A stretch of DNA of 64,000 nucleotides, from contig NZ_SRII01000001.1 of the NCBI RefSeq assembly GCF_004684095.1, positions 558,001 through 622,000 of the forward strand, given 5' to 3'. Source of the DNA: Hymenobacter sp. UV11. GTDB lineage: Bacteria; Bacteroidota; Bacteroidia; Cytophagales; Hymenobacteraceae. A model generated the notes under the pieces. It was given only the letters and a program-made list of their open reading frames with translations. It was not told the origin of the DNA and did not search any database. The translations under genes were made by a program, and so were the position numbers. Below, one piece after another: positions 59,219 to 64,000 of the stretch. The stretch's first letter is position 1. The number at the start of each line of letters is the position of its first letter.

Positions 59219-60376
59219 ATGCGTCATTTTCATCGAAATTCGCAGTGTATTCAACACTACGTAGTTAGTGCTGTATTGCTGTTGAGTGCGCTGGGAAGTG
59301 TGCGCCGCAGCCAGGCTGCGCCCATGACGCTGGGCGACTCGTTGCGCGTGGCGCAGCGGACTCCATTTATTTTTGGCGTTTATGCGCAAGGCGCCATCAT
59401 TGTGAGTCACACAGCGGCGGTAGCGCACCTGGTAGCGTCGCATCCTACGGGCTTCGAAGTGAACCTGCAGCGCCAGACTACCGGGGCCATGCCCTGGCAC
59501 GGCTGGTACAAATACCCCAAGGTGGGCCTGGCCCTGCTATACTATGACTACCACAACCCCTTGCTGGGCCAGAGCTACGCGGCATCGGTGTACCTCAGCA
59601 AGCCCATTAGCCGCACGGCCCGCCATGATTTGAGCTTCCGGCTGGGTACGGGCCTGGCGTACTTTCCCCAACACTACGACCTCTATACCAACCGCAAGAA
59701 CACGTTTGTGGGCTCAGCACTGAATGCCACCCTGCAAATGCGGCTGGAGTACGACGTGGCCATTGGCCAGCACCTGGGCCTGCTTATGGGCCTGGCGCTC
59801 AATCACTACTCCAACGGGGCCACGGCCAAGCCCAACTTCGGCATCAACCTGCCTACCCTGCTGCTGGGGCTCAACTATCACCAGCTGCGGCCCGTGCCCA
59901 CGGCCACCGCGCTGGCGCCCGACCCCGCCGATGTGGAGCATAATTTCTGGAATATCAGCACCAGTCTGGGATACAGGCAGCTTAGCGTGGGTGACCCTAC
60001 CCCCTACCTCGTGAACTCGGTGACGCTGGCCGCCGGCCGGCGCGTAAACCGCAAGAGCAACCTGCTGCTGGGCCTCGAAGGCTTCTACGACCGCTCGCTG
60101 GTGGCCGCCTTGCGCGACACGGCCCGCAGCCAGGACCACCTGCCCGACGTGAAAAAAGCCAGCGGCTTCCTGGGGCACGAGCTGCTGTTTGGGCGGCTGG
60201 CGCTGGTCACGCACCTAGGTTTTTACTTCTACAATCCCTACAAGTCGAACCCGTTCTTTTATGAGCGCGTCGGCCTCAAGTACCAGTTTACTGACCTGCT
60301 CTTTGCCGACATCGACCTGAAAGCCCACCGCACGGTGGCCGACGTTGTCGAGTTCAAAGTAGGCGTAAAGCTGTAG
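59219..60376 (+). CDS. PagL-like lipid A 3-O-deacylase
   Basis: A 385-residue outer-membrane protein with a signal-like N-terminus (residues 1-35) and barrel strands. The catalytic His-Ser pair of PagL is visible in NHYSNGATAKPNFG (near residue 195). PagL removes the 3-hydroxyacyl chain of lipid A at the outer membrane. The length is about twice that of classic PagL, with a long C-terminal barrel part (SFDRS-like strands to the end FKVGVKL). The ATG at 59219 is chosen over 59165. Confidence 0.75.
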   Translation: MRHFHRNSQCIQHYVVSAVLLLSALGSVRRSQAAPMTLGDSLRVAQRTPFIFGVYAQGAIIVSHTAAVAHLVASHPTGFEVNLQRQTTGAMPWHGWYKYPKVGLALLYYDYHNPLLGQSYAASVYLSKPISRTARHDLSFRLGTGLAYFPQHYDLYTNRKNTFVGSALNATLQMRLEYDVAIGQHLGLLMGLALNHYSNGATAKPNFGINLPTLLLGLNYHQLRPVPTATALAPDPADVEHNFWNISTSLGYRQLSVGDPTPYLVNSVTLAAGRRVNRKSNLLLGLEGFYDRSLVAALRDTARSQDHLPDVKKASGFLGHELLFGRLALVTHLGFYFYNPYKSNPFFYERVGLKYQFTDLLFADIDLKAHRTVADVVEFKVGVKL

Positions 60377-60516
60377 CCGCCACGCTTGGGAGCACGCACA
60401 AGCGGCTTCAAGGAGGCTTGGCTACGCTTGGGGCAAAAAAGCGGGGGTAGGGGCTAGTCGCGAGTGCATCTTTGGGATGCGAGCCGGTGCTGACCTCCCG
60501 GCGGCTCGTGCGGCCC

Positions 60517-61221
60517 ATGTTTCCTGCCTTTTTGCGCGCCATGCTCTACCTGCACATTGCGGCGGGCTTCGTGGGGTTTTTTGTGGCGCCGGCGGCGCTG
60601 GCGGTGCGCAAGGGCGGGCCGGCCCACCGCCGCTGGGGGTTAGTATTTTTCTGGGCGATGGTGGTGGCGGGTACTACCTCGCTGCTGCTGGCCGGGCTCA
60701 AGCTCTCGTTTGTGCCGCTGACCAGTGCCCGCGAGGGCGCGCTCAAGTTCCTGCTGCTCACGGGTTTGTTTACGCTCTACCTGGCAGGCTTCGGCTACCG
60801 GGCGCTCTACCTCAAAAAGCTGGGCCACGGCCAGCAGCCGGCGCTTTCCGACTGGCTGACGGTAGGTGCTGGCCTGCCGGTATTTGGTTTTTTCGTGTTT
60901 TGGGGCCTGCGGCACGGCGCTGTGCCGGCCGTCGTGTTCGGCGCCATTGGGCTGATGACGGCCGGCCGCCAGCTGCGTAGCTACCTGCACACCGCGCCGC
61001 CCGCCCCGCAACAGTGGCTACGCAACCACATGTCGGGCTTTGTGGGGGCCTACATCGCGGCGGTATCGGCCTTTTCGGCCACCAGCCTGCATTTCATTCC
61101 CTGGCCCTGGAATTTCCTGTGGCCCACGCTACTGGGCGTGCCCTACCTGCTGTGGGCCCAGCGCCACTACGTGGGTGGCCGCGCTAGCCAGGCAGTGCTG
61201 CCAACCGCCAGCGCTGGCTAA
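60517..61221 (+). CDS. DUF2306-like polytopic membrane protein
   Basis: A 234-residue protein with about seven helices, opening MFPAFLRAMLYLHIAAGFVG with GGPAHRRWGLVFFWAM, a pattern of the DUF2306-like family. No function is known. The last codons overlap the stop of the convergent pyrD by 4 nt. The start is uncertain: 60472, 60517 and 60541 are all in frame, and I chose the ATG at 60517 just before the first helix. Confidence 0.6.
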   Translation: MFPAFLRAMLYLHIAAGFVGFFVAPAALAVRKGGPAHRRWGLVFFWAMVVAGTTSLLLAGLKLSFVPLTSAREGALKFLLLTGLFTLYLAGFGYRALYLKKLGHGQQPALSDWLTVGAGLPVFGFFVFWGLRHGAVPAVVFGAIGLMTAGRQLRSYLHTAPPAPQQWLRNHMSGFVGAYIAAVSAFSATSLHFIPWPWNFLWPTLLGVPYLLWAQRHYVGGRASQAVLPTASAG

Positions 61222-62246
61222 ACCAGGGCCTGGTTGATGCGCTTCACCAGCCCCGGCCCTTCGTAGATAAAACCCGTGTAGAGCTGCACCAGCGCCGCGC
61301 CGGCGGCCAGCTTTTCTAGCGCATCCTGGGCCGAGTGGATGCCGCCCGCCCCGATAATGGGCAGCCCGCCCTGGCTTTTCTGGTGCAGGTAGGCAATGAC
61401 CTCGGTGGCCCGCGCCCGTAGCGGCCGGCCACTGAGGCCGCCCGCGCCGTAGCCCGCCACGGTGGGGGTAGGCGTGCTGAGGCCAGCGCGGCTGATGGTT
61501 GTATTGGTCGCCACCAGGCCGCTGAGCTGCGTTTCGCGGGCTATTTCCAGAATGTCGTCGAGCTGCGCGTCAGTAAGGTCAGGCGCAATCTTGAGCAGCA
61601 GTGGGCGGGGGGTAGGGCGTGCCAGGTTCACGGCCTGCACCTGCTGCAAAAGGTTGATAAGCGGCTTCTTATCCTGTAATTCGCGCAGGCCCGGCGTGTT
61701 GGGCGAGCTCACGTTCACCACAAAATAATCGACCACTTCGGCCAGCGCCTCGAAGGCGGCCACGTAGTCGTCGGCCGCCCGCTCGTTGGGCGTGTCCTTG
61801 TTCTTGCCGATGTTGCCGCCGATGATGAGCTGCCGGTTTTGGCGCCGCGCCAGCCGCGCCGCCACGGCCGCCGCCCCGTCGTTATTAAAGCCCATCCGGT
61901 TAATGAGTGCTGCATCCTGCGGCAGCCGAAACAGGCGTGGCGTTGGGTTGCCGGGCTGCGGCCGGGGCGTTACGGTCCCGATTTCCACAAAGCCAAAACC
62001 CAGCGTCGCCAGCTCATCGGTCAGCACCGCGTTCTTATCAAAGCCCGCCGCCAGGCCTACGGGGTTCGGAAATTTTAGCCCGAAAACCTCCCGCGCTAAG
62101 CCAGGATGCTGGTAGTTGTAGAGGCCGCGCAGCAGCGCGCCGGTGCCCGGCAGCCGCGCCGCCCGCTTCAGGTTATCGAATACGAAATGGTGCGCCCGCT
62201 CGGCATCGAGTTTAAAAAGCAGCGGTTTGACGACGGATTTATACAT
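61218..62246 (-). CDS. pyrD: Dihydroorotate dehydrogenase (quinone), class 2
   Basis: A 342-residue FMN enzyme of pyrimidine synthesis at the inner membrane, passing electrons to quinone. The N-terminal membrane-associated helix (MYKSVVKPLLFKLDAERAHH) and class 2 signature are visible: GFNNDGA, the catalytic Ser in NVSSPNTPGLRELQ (near 178), and GAGGIHSAQDALEKL near the end. It contrasts with the catabolic pre cluster 6 kb upstream. The start at 62246 is the family-typical opening. Confidence 0.93.
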   Translation of the reverse strand: MYKSVVKPLLFKLDAERAHHFVFDNLKRAARLPGTGALLRGLYNYQHPGLAREVFGLKFPNPVGLAAGFDKNAVLTDELATLGFGFVEIGTVTPRPQPGNPTPRLFRLPQDAALINRMGFNNDGAAAVAARLARRQNRQLIIGGNIGKNKDTPNERAADDYVAAFEALAEVVDYFVVNVSSPNTPGLRELQDKKPLINLLQQVQAVNLARPTPRPLLLKIAPDLTDAQLDDILEIARETQLSGLVATNTTISRAGLSTPTPTVAGYGAGGLSGRPLRARATEVIAYLHQKSQGGLPIIGAGGIHSAQDALEKLAAGAALVQLYTGFIYEGPGLVKRINQALV

Positions 62247-62296
62247 AGGGGTAGGGGCAGGCGGGCAAACGCGCGAAACACCGCGCAAAACTACGC

Positions 62297-63835
62297 CTAC
62301 CCCGCCCAGCCTTCCCTATCGAGCGAGCGGTACTGAATGGCCTCGGCCAGGTGCTGAATCTGAATCTCGTCGGTGCCCGCCAGGTCGGCGATGGTGCGGG
62401 CCACTTTCAGGATGCGGTCGTAGGCACGGGCGCTGAGGCCGAGGCGCTCCATGGCGGTTTTAAGCAGGTTGCGGCCGGCCTGGCTTATCTCGCAAATGTC
62501 CTTCACCATCTGCGATGGCATCATGGCATTGGAGTGAATATCAGGCTGCTGCGCAAAGCGCTTGGTCTGAATTTCGCGGGCCTTTTCCACGCGCTGCTGA
62601 ATATCGTGGCTGGTTTCGGACTTGCGCGTCTCCGTCATCTGGTCGAAGGTAACGGGCGTCACCTCCACGTGTAGGTCGATGCGGTCGAGTAGCGGGCCGC
62701 TTACCTTATTGAGGTATTTTTGCACTACGCCGGGGCCGCACACGCACTCCTTGTCGGGGTGGTTGTAGTAGCCGCAGGGGCACGGGTTCATGCTGGCAAT
62801 CAGCATAAAATTGGCCGGAAAGTCGATGCTCACCTTGGCCCGCGAAATGGTCACGCGGCGCTCTTCCAGCGGCTGGCGCATCACCTCCAGCACGGTGCGC
62901 TTAAACTCGGGCAGCTCATCCAGAAATAGCACGCCGTTGTGCGAGAGCGAGATTTCGCCGGGCTGCGGGTTGCTACCCCCACCCACCAGCGCCACGTCCG
63001 AAATCGTGTGGTGCGGTGCCCGAAAAGGCCGCTGATTCAGCAAGCCCTGGCCCGTTCCCAGCTTGCCCGCCACCGAGTGAATTTTGGTGGTTTCGAGCGC
63101 CTCTTGCATATTAAGGGGGGGGAGGATGGTGGGCAGGCGCTTGGCCAGCATGGTTTTGCCCGCGCCGGGCGGGCCTATCATAATCACGTTGTGGCCGCCG
63201 GCCGCCGCTATTTCGAGGGCGCGCTTGATGTTCTCCTGGCCCTGCACGTCGGCAAAGTCGGCGGCGTACTGGTTGGCGGTGTGCTGGAAGATGTCGCGCG
63301 TGTCGATACGCACGGGCTCAATGGTTTCTCTACCCTCAAAAAAGTCGATGGCCTGCTGCATCGTCTCCACCGGAATCACGTCGAGGTTATTCACGATGGC
63401 CGCCTCCTGCGCATTCTCTTTGGGCAGAATAATGCCTTTAAATCCTTCCTTGCGCGCCTGAATGGCAATCGGCAGCACGCCCTTGATGGGCCGCAGCGCG
63501 CCGTCGAGCGACAGCTCGCCCATGATAATATAATCGCCCAGATTCTCCGTGTTCAACTGCTGCGAGGCGTGCAAAATACCCAGCGCGATGGGCAAATCGT
63601 AAGCCGCGCCCTCCTTTCGAATGTCGGCCGGCGCCATGTTTACGACCACCTTCGTGCGCGGCATCCGGTAGCCCCGCAGCTTCAGCGCCGACTCAATGCG
63701 CTGCTGGCTCTCTTTAATCGCACTATCGGCCAGACCGACCACGTAGAACAGCGTGCCGGCCGTGACAACTACTTCAATGGTAATGGTATACGCATTAACA
63801 CCCTGCACGGCCGAGCCGTAGGTTTTAGTCAACAT
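62297..63835 (-). CDS. YifB/ComM-family AAA ATPase
   Basis: A 512-residue magnesium-chelatase-like AAA+ protein. The N-terminal domain (about 1-170, opening MLTKTYGSAVQGVNAYTITI) is followed by the Walker A motif GPPGAGKTM (near 220), Walker B FLDELPEF (near 300), and a Cys-rich insertion CPCGYYNHPDKECVC (near 350) that may bind zinc. ComM orthologs help branch migration in natural transformation. An 8-G run at 63115-63122 falls inside the gene. It is followed after 50 nt by pyrD on the same strand. Confidence 0.9.
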   Translation of the reverse strand: MLTKTYGSAVQGVNAYTITIEVVVTAGTLFYVVGLADSAIKESQQRIESALKLRGYRMPRTKVVVNMAPADIRKEGAAYDLPIALGILHASQQLNTENLGDYIIMGELSLDGALRPIKGVLPIAIQARKEGFKGIILPKENAQEAAIVNNLDVIPVETMQQAIDFFEGRETIEPVRIDTRDIFQHTANQYAADFADVQGQENIKRALEIAAAGGHNVIMIGPPGAGKTMLAKRLPTILPPLNMQEALETTKIHSVAGKLGTGQGLLNQRPFRAPHHTISDVALVGGGSNPQPGEISLSHNGVLFLDELPEFKRTVLEVMRQPLEERRVTISRAKVSIDFPANFMLIASMNPCPCGYYNHPDKECVCGPGVVQKYLNKVSGPLLDRIDLHVEVTPVTFDQMTETRKSETSHDIQQRVEKAREIQTKRFAQQPDIHSNAMMPSQMVKDICEISQAGRNLLKTAMERLGLSARAYDRILKVARTIADLAGTDEIQIQHLAEAIQYRSLDREGWAG

Positions 63836-63900
63836 TAGATTAGTATAATTTCTTCAGTATAAGAATTCTCTTGCAAAGGAACATCAGGCCGCACGAAAAA

Positions 63901-63996
63901 GAACGTCATGCTGAGCTTGTCGAAGCATCTCTACCGCTTCATTGCACGGCGCGGCAGAAGCGGTAGAGATGCTTCGACAAGCTCAGCATGACGTTC
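63901..63996. repeat. Family A palindromic repeat, copy 6
   Basis: Perfect arms of about 39 nt (63901-63939 and 63958-63996), starting GAACGTCATGCTGAGCTTGT. The copy lies upstream of the YifB gene at the window edge. Confidence 0.9.
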
Positions 63997-64000
63997 GAAA

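Overview
The window looks like chromosomal DNA of a high-GC member of the Bacteroidota, most likely a Hymenobacter-type Cytophagales organism. This is an inference from several signs. Shine-Dalgarno sequences are nearly absent. Promoters have the Bacteroidota form (TTTG, 21 nt, TACCTTTG upstream of rpsT). There is an IPExxxVDY-family gene beside pyruvate kinase, DUF3857/transglutaminase proteins, outer-membrane barrel proteins, and a protein that is almost entirely a type IX secretion sorting-like tail. I saw no rRNA, tRNA, CRISPR array, integrase or transposase. The region is ordinary core chromosome, heavily punctuated by palindromic intergenic repeats.

Layout. 0.1-5.3 kb: tadA, two small secreted proteins, aspS, then a short accessory patch with a low-GC membrane protein, a small 'LDRTAF' protein and an HNH-protein pair. 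5.4-6.6 kb: an MFS exporter. 6.7-12.9 kb: three tandem DUF3857/transglutaminase-fold proteins, two of which lack the catalytic Cys and His. 13-16 kb: a two-gene outer-membrane operon (PorV/PorQ-like protein and an HhH-barrel protein). 16-24.4 kb: yidD, a lipoprotein, lgt, an ECF sigma factor with a small membrane partner, nadE, rnc, and acpP-fabF. 24.5-27.4 kb: IPExxxVDY protein, pyk, a gene-poor stretch, rpsT. 27.6-31.1 kb: a YheT-like hydrolase, a cupin, cysE and a cysteine synthase gene. 31.2-36.1 kb: a minus-strand surface-glycan cluster (DegT aminotransferase, GT2, HTTM protein, NeuD-type acetyltransferase). 36.4-46.5 kb: TspO-like protein, tpiA, DUF6150 protein, prmA, a 1889-residue secreted protein of unknown function, plsY and a GNAT.

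The clearest functional unit is 46.6-55.2 kb. Six consecutive plus-strand genes encode a complete reductive pyrimidine catabolic route: PreT/PreA (uracil to dihydrouracil), dihydropyrimidinase, beta-ureidopropionase, a class III aminotransferase (beta-alanine to malonate semialdehyde) and a CoA-acylating semialdehyde dehydrogenase (to acetyl-CoA). Every one of its five intergenic gaps holds a palindromic repeat, from four sequence families. The last 9 kb carries an M20 peptidase, three paralogous outer-membrane barrels, a PagL-like lipid A deacylase, a DUF2306-like membrane protein, pyrD and a YifB/ComM AAA ATPase.

The most unusual signals are not genes. Family A (six copies) and family B (three copies) are long inverted repeats between genes. 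Family C is a 55-bp leader repeat that ends directly at the ATG of both aspS and fabF. An octamer, CCTACCCC/GGGGTAGG, occurs at more than 60 sites by eye, inside and between genes. The giant protein at 39.6-45.2 kb and the pseudo-transglutaminase tandem are the most interesting uncharacterised proteins.
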